Shown: positions 1 through 7,277, counted from the stretch's first letter. The stretch: 20,967 bases of DNA from JARYMI01 sp037444845 (GCA_037444845.1 JBBILQ010000050.1:1-20967); one strand, 5' to 3'. The notes: a model not told the origin generated them from the sequence alone. Program-made: numbers and translations.

Positions 1-1026
1 TTCTTCAAGAATGTAAATATTATTTATATGATCGGAATCAACAGAAAATCCTCTGTTTGAAGATGACCCGATTTCAGGCAGCCTTATCCCATCCTCAACA
101 AGGTTACCCTCAAAATCATAGAATTGAAGGAAGCACTCCCATTTGTTTTTTTCAAATTTGTAGACCCTGATAGGAATCCCTATCAATTTTTTTAAAACAA
201 ATATACCAGAAACCCATGATGAAGAGCGATACCAGTCTTGACCTGCTTTCCTTCCTTGAGGAGATCGGCCCCATTTAACCATATCTTCAAAATCCTTCGT
301 TCTCTCAGGAGCAATAAAATAATCAGGTCGAACACCAAAATTCTTTATAAAATTACCGTTGCTGTCGAATTTATAAAAATACACTCTTCCTGATTTAACA
401 AGAAAAATATCCCCCTCTTCTGATATATCTATAAAACCCATCGAATCTCTAATAGCTTCCCAGGCATTACGTACTCTTTTCTGTTCAATCAGTCCTTTTA
501 GAATACTGCCAGAAAGATCAAGGATGACTCCACGAAATTCTTTTCCGTCCTTCCTCCTATAAAATTCATTGGATATAATTTTATCTCCTTTTAAAACGAA
601 AGGTTGACCGCTTAATAAATAAAAGAAACGATTGATTTCATTAAAATTTTTGTCAAGAACAATGTATTTCAGCTGGCCTACGTCTTCAATTACAATTCTA
701 TCGCCATTAATTGAAATGCGAACAGGATCAATAAATTCTGAGGGGCCAGCACCTTTTCTACCGACCACTCTCATAAGCTTTCCAGAAGGATCAAATATTT
801 TGATGTTGGAAAAAGCACTATCTGGAACATAAATATATCCCTTTTCATCTACAGAAAAATTGTAAACGCGACCCAACGGTTCAACCTTCTGGTCTAAAGG
901 GAAAGATTTGATTAATTTTGGATAATAAATTTGAAATTTATCTAACTGTGAAATGTGGGCTAAACCATTTTGAGATATGATTAGAATAAATAAAATTATA
1001 TTTTTCGAAATTTCTTTTTTAATCAT
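1..1026 (-). CDS. Secreted six-bladed beta-propeller protein, C-terminus off the window
   Basis: The minus strand is open for 342 codons from the ATG at 1026 to the left edge with no stop, so the gene is partial. The first ~24 residues are a signal peptide or membrane anchor (MIKKEISKNIILFILIIS). Propeller-type repeats follow, including YIYVPDSAFSNIKIFDPSG and the motif GRKGAGPSEF, typical of the NHL-like '6-bladed beta-propeller' family common in Bacteroidota and Aminicenantes. Later blades read GDIFLVKSGRVYFYKFDSNG. It is probably an exported binding or sensory protein; its ligand is unknown. It starts 21 bp after the stop of the small peptide gene, so the two are probably cotranscribed. 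No good Shine-Dalgarno precedes the ATG, which fits translation tied to the upstream gene. The stretch is much more AT-rich than the rest of the window. Family call fairly sure; function unknown. Confidence 0.75.
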   Translation of the reverse strand, partial: MIKKEISKNIILFILIISQNGLAHISQLDKFQIYYPKLIKSFPLDQKVEPLGRVYNFSVDEKGYIYVPDSAFSNIKIFDPSGKLMRVVGRKGAGPSEFIDPVRISINGDRIVIEDVGQLKYIVLDKNFNEINRFFYLLSGQPFVLKGDKIISNEFYRRKDGKEFRGVILDLSGSILKGLIEQKRVRNAWEAIRDSMGFIDISEEGDIFLVKSGRVYFYKFDSNGNFIKNFGVRPDYFIAPERTKDFEDMVKWGRSPQGRKAGQDWYRSSSWVSGIFVLKKLIGIPIRVYKFEKNKWECFLQFYDFEGNLVEDGIRLPEIGSSSNRGFSVDSDHINNIYILEE

Positions 1027-1047
1027 AACAGCAAAAACGGTTTTTAT

Positions 1048-1239
1048 TTACTTCACGATAACAATGCAGCAATTTGACTCATAAATGAAATCATGAGCAG
1101 TTATGGGCAAAGGCTCGTACCATACTCCACAGACCATCTCTGCTTTAAGTGGCTTTGGGAAAGAAAAGAAGATAATTGAAAAAACCATCAATGCCAAAAT
1201 AATTGAAAAAACGGCTTTCTCTACTCCTCTTTTATTCAT
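1048..1239 (-). CDS. Small secreted peptide precursor (63 aa) paired with a propeller gene
   Basis: A 63-residue reading frame with a basic start (MNKRGVEKAV), a hydrophobic core of about 17 residues and a likely signal-peptidase site near PLKAEM. The predicted mature part is about 30 residues with three cysteines, ending ESNCCIVIVK. The start at 1239 is chosen over the longer in-frame ATG at 1311 because AGAAGG lies 6 nt upstream and because a TTGACA/TAAATT promoter sits between the two ATGs. It lies between an AraC regulator and a six-bladed propeller gene. In Bacteroidota, propellers of this type often sit next to short NVEALA-type secreted peptides, and the arrangement here is analogous; no NVEALA motif is visible. 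Function unknown. Codon-level support is limited by the short length. Confidence 0.6.
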   Translation of the reverse strand: MNKRGVEKAVFSIILALMVFSIIFFSFPKPLKAEMVCGVWYEPLPITAHDFIYESNCCIVIVK

Positions 1240-1270
1240 TTTTTCCTTCTCAATGACGCATTTTGATTTT

Positions 1271-1299
1271 AATTTATGCTCTAGAAAATTTATTGTCAA
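1271..1299 (-). promoter_or_regulatory. Sigma-70-type promoter for the small peptide and propeller genes
   Basis: On the minus strand a perfect -35 TTGACA (1299-1294) is followed after 17 bp by TAAATT (1276-1271, 4 of 6 consensus bases). The predicted start near 1265 leaves a ~25-nt leader with AGAAGG before the ATG at 1239. It would allow the peptide and propeller to be expressed apart from the AraC gene. Confidence 0.5.
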
Positions 1300-1345
1300 T
1301 AAGAATGACATCTCTTTTTTTTTTTATATATCGGATTTTTTTAAG

Positions 1346-2074
1346 TTAGAGGGTAAAATCAGCAATAAGTTTCTTTCTAATGAAAGAGGGAGAGATTCCA
1401 AATTGTGAATGAATTAATTCAGAAAAGTAGAGGGGCTGATATCCTTTCTCTAAGGCAATTGTCTTAATCAATTTTTCTGTAGATATCATTTCCCACAGGG
1501 CATGGCAGCATTTTAGCTTAACTAAAAAGCTGTTAAGGGAGATCCCGGAAATCTCTTTGAATTTCGTGGAAAGGCAAGAGGGTGAGATATTTACTTTTTT
1601 GGCTAAATTGGAAAGATGGAATATCAAATGAGGATTTTCTGCGGCATCTTTTTGAACCTTTATAACCTTGAAAAAGGGATGGAAAGGAATCATTAATCTT
1701 GATGAACTGGCATAAGAGCTTGAGTTTTTTAGTTCCTGAAGAATCCTCTCCTGTAAAGGCGAAAAATGATGCTTTTCAAAAAGGGACAAAATGAAACCTT
1801 GAGAGATCTTTTTCTTTAATTTTTTCTCTAAATATAGGGGTCTGATTAAGGCAAAAGGAACATCTCTCTTCTCAAACAAAAAAGAAAATTTTTTGGCACA
1901 AAAATTCAGCCTACAATTATAGTCACATCCTGCTAGGATAAAATCAATTTTGCTTGAATCTGGAATTTTCACATCAATTCCATAATACTTGACTGAAACC
2001 AGACCTCCCAGGATATCTCGAACAAAATTATTAAGATCCTTATTCATTGAATAAATCAGAATTTTCCCTCTCAT
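1346..2074 (-). CDS. AraC-family transcriptional regulator with degenerate receiver-like N-terminus
   Basis: 242 residues. The last ~90 form an AraC/XylS double helix-turn-helix: a first helix pair around NLAKKVNISPSCLSTKFKEI, and a second around IALEKGYQPLYFSELIHSQF ending GISPSFIRKKL. The N-terminal ~110 residues alternate beta strands and helices like a receiver domain (KILIYSMNKDLNNFVRDIL, then IDFILAGCD), but no clear phospho-acceptor aspartate or acidic pocket is seen. A Cys cluster (C50, C54, C59) sits where a receiver's phosphorylation loop would be. A G-rich Shine-Dalgarno (GGGGGG) lies just before the ATG. It lies upstream of, and in the same direction as, the peptide and propeller genes, so it is the obvious candidate regulator for them. 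AT-rich like those genes. Confidence 0.8.
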   Translation of the reverse strand: MRGKILIYSMNKDLNNFVRDILGGLVSVKYYGIDVKIPDSSKIDFILAGCDYNCRLNFCAKKFSFLFEKRDVPFALIRPLYLEKKLKKKISQGFILSLFEKHHFSPLQERILQELKNSSSYASSSRLMIPFHPFFKVIKVQKDAAENPHLIFHLSNLAKKVNISPSCLSTKFKEISGISLNSFLVKLKCCHALWEMISTEKLIKTIALEKGYQPLYFSELIHSQFGISPSFIRKKLIADFTL

Positions 2075-2093
2075 GTCCCCCCACGTATTAACT

Positions 2094-2129
2094 GTTACAC
2101 GATTTTTATGGAAATCAAGAAATTGTAAC
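2094..2129. promoter_or_regulatory. Possible operator: GTTACA-N24-TGTAAC inverted repeat
   Basis: GTTACA (2094-2099) and TGTAAC (2124-2129) are 6-bp inverted arms in the gap just upstream of the AraC gene. The position suits autoregulation, but six-base arms can occur by chance in AT-rich DNA. No convincing -35/-10 pair was found for the AraC gene itself. Confidence 0.2.
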
Positions 2130-2226
2130 TAATCTAAAATCTTATCGGGATTTGTACTTTATTTTAACATATCTTATTCAAGATAGAAAAGAAATCCGGC
2201 TTTTCTTTCTCCAGTTTCGAAATCGA

Positions 2227-2256
2227 TTGAAGGCAGTCTGAACGAAGGATTATAAT
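2227..2256 (+). promoter_or_regulatory. Sigma-70-type promoter for the GH38 gene
   Basis: TTGAAG (2227-2232), an 18-bp spacer, then a perfect TATAAT (2251-2256). The predicted start near 2263 gives a very short leader, which still carries GGAGGAG at 2265-2271, eight bases before the ATG at 2280. Confidence 0.6.
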
Positions 2257-2279
2257 GGTAAGCCGGAGGAGAAACAAGC

Positions 2280-4784
2280 ATGCCGCGCCCGAAAATCCAT
2301 CTTGTCGCCAACGCTCATCTCGACCCTGTCTGGCTCTGGGATTGGGAAGAGGGCGCCGCTGAAGCGCTCTCGACCTTCAGGACTGCGGCCATCCTGTGTG
2401 AGGAATTCGAGGGCTTTGTTTTCAACCACAACGAGGCCATCCTCTACCGGTGGGTCGAGGAGCATGAGCCAGCGCTCTTTCGCCGCATCCAACGCCTGGT
2501 CAAAGCTGGGAAGTGGCACATCATGGGCGGCTGGTACCTCCAGCCCGACTGCAACATGCCGAGCGGCGAGTCTTTTGTCCGCCAGATTCTCTTGGGCAAA
2601 CGCTATTTTAAGGAAAAATTCGGCGTCAACATCAAGACTGCTTCCAACCTCGACCCTTTCGGCCATAGCCGCGGCCTGGTGCAAATCCTTGCCAAATCAG
2701 GGTTCGACTCCTACATTTTCTGCCGGCCGGGCCAGAACGAGCGGCCGCTTCCTGCTGACGACTTTGTCTGGGTCGGGTTCGACGGGTCGGAGGTTGCGGC
2801 CAGCCGCGTTTCCGCCCACTATAACTCGCCCGGCGGCGCTGCAGCGAAAAAACTCCTGGACTGGATCGCGGCCAACCCTGGCCGAAACCCGAGCCTTCTC
2901 CTCTGGGGAGTGGGAAATCATGGAGGCGGACCCACGCGGCAAGACCTCACCGAGCTTCGCCGGATCATAGACGAAAGGAAGGATGTCCTCATTCTTCACT
3001 CCACGCCCGAAGCATATTTTAAAGATTTGCGCCAGAAACGCGGTTCCCTGCCACGCCATGCCGAGGACCTGAACCCCTGGGCCGTGGGCTGCTACACGAC
3101 CATGGCCAGGCTCAAGCAGGGCCACCGCCGCCTCGAAAACGACCTTTTAGTGGCAGAAAAAATGGCTGCAGCGGCCCATTTCCAGGGCTTAATGCCCTAT
3201 CCGCAGGCGGAGCTCGAAGAAGCCATGCGCGACCTTGCTTTCACCCAGTTCCACGATATCCTGCCGGGCTCCTCTGTCCCGGCTGCCGAGGAATCATCGC
3301 TCCGGCGCATCGGACACGGCCTCGAGATTCTGTCCCGCATCAAGGCGAGGGCTTTTTTTGCCCTGGCCGGAGGCCAGCCAGCGGCCCAAGAAGGCGAGTT
3401 TCCGATCCTGGTCTACAGCCCCCATCCTTTCCCTTGCGAATGCCTTGTTGAGACTGAATTCCAACCCTACGAAATCAACTTTGGCGGCGGCTATCTCGCG
3501 CCCCGGGTCAGCGATGAAAGAAGAAGGGTGCTCCCCGTTCAGCCGGAAAAAGAGGCCAGCAACCTCAACCTGGAATGGCGAAAAAAGGTCGTGTTTGCGG
3601 CCAGGCTCGAGCCGGGTCGGATGAACCGTTTCACCTGCAGGCTCGAAAGGCGATCTTCAAGACCCTCTGCCGAGGTCAAAGAAAAGGACGGCAAAATCTC
3701 CTTTGAGACAGAGGAGCTGGAAATTATTATTAACGCCAGGACCGGGCTTGTTGACCGCTACCGGGCAAACGGCGTTGATTTTCTCGCTGAGCAGGCTTTC
3801 CGGCCTCTTGTCATGCACGATAACTCCGACCCCTGGGGGATGACGCTCCGGAGCTTCCGCGACCTTGAAGGCTCGTTCGAGCTCGCCTCACCGGAAGAAG
3901 GAAGCCGCGCGTCGGGAATAACATCCGGGCCTTCGCCGCCGGTTCGCATCGTCGAGGATGGTCCGGCGAGGACAATCGTCGAGGCCGTTTTCAGCTACAG
4001 GAATTCCTTCCTTTTCCAGAGATATAAGCTTCCTAAAAAAGGCACGGAAATAGAAGTCGAGACGCGCGTCCACTGGCTTGAAAAGGACAGGATGCTCAAG
4101 CTTTCCCTGCCGACGCTGCTCAAGAATGCCTATTATATCGGGCAGACAGCTTTTGGCGTGGCTGAACTGCCCTCGAACGGCGATGAAGCCGTCTCCCAGA
4201 AATGGACGGCTGTTGTCTCTCGCGAAGATGACGTGGCTCTGACCTGCATCAACGAAGGCCTCTACGGGTCGGATTTTCTAAACGGCGAGGCACGCCTCTC
4301 CCTTCTCCGCTCTCCGGCTTACTCAGCCGACCCGGTCCTCTCTGGCCCGATGGTCAGCCAGGACCGGTACATCCCGCGCACCGATCAGGGCGAAAGGCTT
4401 TTCCGAGTCTGGCTGAACGGAGGAAAACGAGAAGCCCGCCTGAGTTCTGTCGACCGGGAAGCCTTGGTTCATAACGAAAAGCCTTTTGTCCTCGCTTTCT
4501 CGCCGCCGGGCTGCGGCCGCAGGGTGAAACCTTTCATCCTCTTGAGCGATGACGCTGTCCAGGTCGTGGCGCTCAAAAAAGCCGAGACAGGGCGAGACCT
4601 CATCATCCGCCTCTTCGAGCCCACGGGAAAGAACCGGACGACGACTGTCTCTCTTCCCTGGGCCTCTGCTAAAATGAGGGTAGGCCTATCTCCGTTTGAG
4701 ATAAAAACGCTCAAATTTAGCCCGAAGTCGGCGCAGTTCACGGAGGTTGACCTCCTGGAGAGACCTGTCCGCAGCGAGCGATGA
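2280..4784 (+). CDS. Glycoside hydrolase family 38 alpha-mannosidase
   Basis: 834 residues with no signal peptide, so probably cytoplasmic. GH38 enzymes are zinc-dependent retaining alpha-mannosidases. Visible hallmarks are the zinc-binding AHLDPVWLW (H13, D15), NLDPFGHS with the nucleophile position D125, WGVGNHGGGPT (H214), and FTQFHDILPGSS further on. The remainder has the long C-terminal beta-rich mannosidase region ending at a domain interface near FEIKTLKFSP. The start is set by GGAGGAG just upstream and a strong promoter. Its TGA overlaps the ATG of the next reading frame (ATGA at 4781), so the two were translationally coupled. Likely substrate is alpha-mannosides from glycans or imported mannosyl-oligosaccharides; exact linkage cannot be read from sequence. 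Confidence 0.92.
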   Translation: MPRPKIHLVANAHLDPVWLWDWEEGAAEALSTFRTAAILCEEFEGFVFNHNEAILYRWVEEHEPALFRRIQRLVKAGKWHIMGGWYLQPDCNMPSGESFVRQILLGKRYFKEKFGVNIKTASNLDPFGHSRGLVQILAKSGFDSYIFCRPGQNERPLPADDFVWVGFDGSEVAASRVSAHYNSPGGAAAKKLLDWIAANPGRNPSLLLWGVGNHGGGPTRQDLTELRRIIDERKDVLILHSTPEAYFKDLRQKRGSLPRHAEDLNPWAVGCYTTMARLKQGHRRLENDLLVAEKMAAAAHFQGLMPYPQAELEEAMRDLAFTQFHDILPGSSVPAAEESSLRRIGHGLEILSRIKARAFFALAGGQPAAQEGEFPILVYSPHPFPCECLVETEFQPYEINFGGGYLAPRVSDERRRVLPVQPEKEASNLNLEWRKKVVFAARLEPGRMNRFTCRLERRSSRPSAEVKEKDGKISFETEELEIIINARTGLVDRYRANGVDFLAEQAFRPLVMHDNSDPWGMTLRSFRDLEGSFELASPEEGSRASGITSGPSPPVRIVEDGPARTIVEAVFSYRNSFLFQRYKLPKKGTEIEVETRVHWLEKDRMLKLSLPTLLKNAYYIGQTAFGVAELPSNGDEAVSQKWTAVVSREDDVALTCINEGLYGSDFLNGEARLSLLRSPAYSADPVLSGPMVSQDRYIPRTDQGERLFRVWLNGGKREARLSSVDREALVHNEKPFVLAFSPPGCGRRVKPFILLSDDAVQVVALKKAETGRDLIIRLFEPTGKNRTTTVSLPWASAKMRVGLSPFEIKTLKFSPKSAQFTEVDLLERPVRSER

Positions 4785-5560
4785 GTTCCAAAGAGCGCGT
4801 CCTGACTACCCTGGAGGGTCGCATTCCGGACCGCGTGCCCTGGGGCGAGTTCGCCGTCGATTTCGACACAGTGGAAAAAATCATTGTGGGAATCGGAGGG
4901 ATGGGTTCTGTCTACTTGGAAGAGCTGCTTGACCGATGGAAAAGCGGCGTTTTCCGCCTTGCCGGCGCTGTCGACCCAAAGCCGGAGAGATGCCCGCACG
5001 TTGATCAGCTCCTCCTTCTCGGCGTTCCGATCTTCGAAAAGCTCGAGGATTTTTATGCCCGTGAACGGGCTCAACTCGCCATCATCTCCTCCCCCATTCA
5101 ATTTCACTCCCTGCAAATACGCCTGGCTTTAGCCCACGGCAGCCACGTCCTCTGCGAAAAGCCAGTGGCGGCCACGATCCAGGAGGCCGCTCAGATGCTT
5201 GAGGCCGAAAAAGAATCGGAAAAACGGGTGGCCGTGGGCTACCAGTGGTCGTTCAGCAACGCGATACAACGATTGAAAAAAGACATCCAGCGAGGCCTTT
5301 TTGGCCGGCCGAGGCGGTTGAAATGTCTGTAGCTCTGGCCTCGCGACGAGTCTTACTACCGCCGCAACGATTGGGCCGGGAGGATGCGCGACGGCAAGGG
5401 ACACTGGATTCTCGACAGCCCGGCCAACAACGCCATGGCTCACGATCTTCACAACATGTTCTATATCCTCGGCCTGACCAGAGAGACGAGCGCCCGTCCG
5501 GCGCGGCTGATCCGAGAAAAACCCCAAGAAGAATTTGCGAATTCTTCACCAAAACAGTGA
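4781..5560 (+). pseudogene. Broken fusion: UroD-family N-terminus joined to Gfo/Idh/MocA oxidoreductase, with in-frame TAG
   Basis: Residues 1-36 (MSSKERVLTTLEG, IPDRVPWGEFAVDFDTVEKI) are the opening of a UroD-family methyltransferase-like protein. From VGIGGMGSVYLEELL the sequence becomes the NAD(P)-binding Rossmann domain of a Gfo/Idh/MocA oxidoreductase, with EKPVAATIQEA containing the usual catalytic-loop lysine. The frame hits TAG at 5330-5332. Past it, the same frame still encodes conserved oxidoreductase sequence (LWPRDESYYRRNDWAGRM, then ILDSPANNAMAHDLHNMFY) until TGA at 5558-5560. The C-terminal third of a normal ~350-residue protein is missing, where a dispersed repeat begins. This is a deletion scar plus a nonsense mutation plus a truncation. 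ATGA overlap with GH38 shows the original gene order was GH38, UroD-like, oxidoreductase. A 183-residue product could be made but lacks most of the substrate domain. Confidence 0.85.
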
Positions 5561-5561
5561 C

Positions 5562-5635
5562 AGCCTGGATTATTTACGAAATAAAGTAGAATAAATTCCC
5601 TCTCCCTGGACGGGAGCGGGTCGGGGTGAGGGTGA
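5562..5635. repeat. Dispersed GC-hairpin repeat, copy 1 (right half missing)
   Basis: Starts AGCCTGGATTATTTACGAA, then CCCTCTCCC, GGGAG, and GGGTCGGGGTGAGGG. It aligns over ~70 bp with the left half of the element at 13037-13184, differing at scattered positions. The GC core can fold into a hairpin and may end transcription between the pseudogene and the convergent rlmN gene. It abuts the rlmN stop codon, and no right-hand inverted repeat is visible here. Confidence 0.65.
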
Positions 5636-5638
5636 CCT

Positions 5639-6673
5639 TCAGGTTTTCCCCATCTTTCCTGCCAGCTGGCCGCAGGCCGCCTGGATATCGACGCCTTTAG
5701 ACCGGCGGAGGGTCACATTCACGCCTCTTTCCCTTAGCCATCGTAAGAAAAGCTTGTTCTTGTCCGCTGAAGGAGGTTCGAAGCCCAATCCGGGAACCGG
5801 GCTACAGGGAATCAGGTTGACCTTGGCCTTGAGCTTTCTGGCAATCGAACCCAGGCGGGAGGCGTCCTCAGCCGAATCATTGAGCCCGCCGAGGAGGATA
5901 TACTCAAGCGTCATCATCCGGCCTGTTTCTCTGACATACTCCTTGCACGCCTGGAGAATCTCCGGAAGGGTATATTTTCGGCTGACAGGAAGGAGCTTCG
6001 AGCGCAACTCCTCCCGCACCGCATGCAGAGAAAGAGATAGATTCACCTGGAGCCCGAGAGTCCTCAACCGCTCGATTCCAGGAATGATGCCGACTGTCGA
6101 AACGGTGATTCGTCGGGCAGCGATTCCCATGCCGCGTGGGTCATTCATGATTTGAACCGCCCTGACGACGTTATCGTAATTATCAAGCGGCTCGCCCATG
6201 CCCATGAAGACAACGTTCGTTAGATTCAGGCTAAGCTCCTCCTGCAAGAAAAGGGCCTGACCAAGCATCTCGGAAGGCCGGAGGCTCCGCTTGAACCCGC
6301 CCATTCCGCTGGCGCAAAAAGCGCAGCCAAATTTGCAGCCAACCTGAGTGGAGAGGCAAAGAGTATTTCGCTTGCCCGCAGGGATGAGGACAGACTCGAT
6401 AAAATTCCCGTCGGCAAGCCGGAAGAGGAATTTTTCCGTTTTATCGGCCGAAACAAGCCGCTCGACGAGCGCGAGCGATCCGAGCAAAAAGCGCTCCTCA
6501 AGCTTGAATCGAAGGGATTTTGGGAGGTCAGTAAAGGCATCGAAAGAAGCCGCTCCCTTTTTATAGAGCCAGTCGAAAACCTGTCCTGCCCGGTAGGCAG
6601 GCTCGCCCAGATCCTTGAGTTCCTCGGCCAGCTCTTTAAAGGAAAGATCCCGGATGTCTTTCCTGGCGTTCAT
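5639..6673 (-). CDS. rlmN: Dual-specificity 23S rRNA/tRNA adenine-C2 methyltransferase RlmN
   Basis: 344 residues, the usual RlmN length. It is a radical-SAM enzyme that methylates C2 of A2503 in 23S rRNA and, in E. coli, A37 of some tRNAs. The N-terminal accessory domain (EPAYRAGQVFDWLYKKG) precedes the radical-SAM cluster motif CKFGCAFC (C113, C117, C120). Then come NVVFMGMGEPLDNYDNV, a GMGE SAM-binding motif, and VNLSLSLHA. The C-terminal GVDIQAACGQLAG holds the methyl-carrying cysteine (C334). All key residues are present, so it should work. It converges on the Gfo/Idh pseudogene with a repeat between them and is a housekeeping gene unrelated to its neighbours. Confidence 0.97.
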   Translation of the reverse strand: MNARKDIRDLSFKELAEELKDLGEPAYRAGQVFDWLYKKGAASFDAFTDLPKSLRFKLEERFLLGSLALVERLVSADKTEKFLFRLADGNFIESVLIPAGKRNTLCLSTQVGCKFGCAFCASGMGGFKRSLRPSEMLGQALFLQEELSLNLTNVVFMGMGEPLDNYDNVVRAVQIMNDPRGMGIAARRITVSTVGIIPGIERLRTLGLQVNLSLSLHAVREELRSKLLPVSRKYTLPEILQACKEYVRETGRMMTLEYILLGGLNDSAEDASRLGSIARKLKAKVNLIPCSPVPGLGFEPPSADKNKLFLRWLRERGVNVTLRRSKGVDIQAACGQLAGKMGKT

Positions 6674-7034
6674 TGAATTGCATCCATGAGCCAGATGAAA
6701 ACTTCTGTCCCCAGTCTGCCCTGGCCGATCATTTGCATGAAGTTAGCCGCTCTATTCATTATTCTATTAAACATGATACTGAAAAAGATTACAAAAAATT
6801 TATGAAGATTCTCGAGGTTCATAACCTTGGGTAGAGAAATAATCCTCTTCTTAAGGGATAAAATCCCTCTCGGGGGAGATTGCTAAATTTCATTGTCAAA
6901 TAAAGAAATTTGGATGATATCATCAAGGTAATTCCTCTCGCAATCCCCATAAAAGAGAGATTTGTCAATTTCTGAAATCTGGCTATTCATTCATAAGTTG
7001 CCTGTTATCAATAAGTTATCTTCTGTGCCCGGTT
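6674..7034. other. AT-rich intergenic stretch with candidate enhancer-like repeats
   Basis: No convincing gene is seen. It holds a perfect 12-bp palindrome GATGATATCATC at 6913-6924, an imperfect 21-bp direct repeat beginning TTGTCAA at 6893 and again at 6962, and a small hairpin AGGGAT-aaa-ATCCCT at 6854-6868. The palindrome lies about 140 bp upstream of the start predicted from the sigma-54 promoter at 7035, a normal distance for an enhancer-binding protein site. A 36-codon hydrophobic frame starting near 6695 has no supporting features. Confidence 0.35.
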
Positions 7035-7050
7035 TGGCACAAAAATTGCT
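7035..7050 (+). promoter_or_regulatory. Near-perfect sigma-54 (RpoN) promoter
   Basis: TGGCAC-AAAAA-TTGCT matches the -24/-12 consensus TGGCAC-N5-TTGCW, with GG and GC separated as required. The predicted start is near 7061, 12 bp before the ATG of a micro-ORF at 7073. Transcription from it would need an enhancer-binding ATPase, which is not encoded in this window. Confidence 0.65.
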
Positions 7051-7072
7051 ACTATAACGATGAGCTGGCATA

Positions 7073-7261
7073 ATGAAAGACAAAACTTTAGCCTTCTTTA
7101 TCGTACTCGTTATATTATTTAATCCAATCTGGGTTCTTAATTAATCAATCTGGGTTCTTAATTAATCAAAATCACTGCTGTGCCTTGCCAAGTTGCCAGA
7201 CAACGTGACAATCCGGGGTTTCAATCCTTGTTTTAATGGAAGGAACTGCCGAACCTGCTAA
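7073..7261 (+). pseudogene. Possible broken small secreted-peptide gene (23-codon signal-like ORF plus in-frame Cys-rich tail)
   Basis: The ATG at 7073 opens MKDKTLAFFIVLVILFNPIW then VLN and TAA (7142-7144): a basic start and hydrophobic core like a signal peptide. A 21-bp tandem duplication places a second in-frame TAA at 7163-7165. The same frame then stays open for 31 codons to TAA at 7259-7261, ending RGFNPCFNGRNCRTC, a Cys-rich tail like a mature secreted peptide. The simplest reading is a decayed peptide precursor gene under the sigma-54 promoter. Alternatively the 23-residue peptide is the product, or the frame is chance. Only GAG before the ATG resembles a ribosome site. Confidence 0.35.
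7126..7167. repeat. Perfect 21-bp tandem duplication
   Basis: Two adjacent identical 21-bp units, 7126-7146 and 7147-7167, each beginning AATCTGGGTTCTTAATTAA. The unit length keeps the reading frame of the micro-ORF and duplicates its stop codon. Looks like recent slippage. Confidence 0.95.
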
Positions 7262-7277
7262 AGATAATATAAGCCAG

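Noticed and set aside
1103..1408. 101-codon plus-strand frame over the peptide gene and the end of the AraC gene.
   Set aside because: The minus-strand peptide has a promoter, ribosome site and signal peptide; the plus frame has none and runs into the AraC coding region.
1893..1909. TTGGCACAAAAATTCAG resembling a sigma-54 site.
   Set aside because: The -12 element TTGC is absent and it lies inside AraC coding sequence on the opposite strand.
4469..5116. 215-codon antisense frame crossing the end of GH38 and the pseudogene.
   Set aside because: No domain, spans two clearly coding sense regions.
5330..5332. TAG in the Gfo/Idh reading frame read as pyrrolysine, given nearby corrinoid methyl-transfer genes.
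   Set aside because: The gene is also a deletion fusion and is truncated downstream, the protein is not a methylamine methyltransferase, and no pyl genes are seen; a nonsense mutation is simpler.
6695..6805. 36-codon hydrophobic frame downstream of the rlmN start region.
   Set aside because: No ribosome site, promoter or convincing signal-peptide organisation.
7126..7167. Repeat units considered as a CRISPR array.
   Set aside because: Only two directly adjacent units with no spacers and no cas genes.
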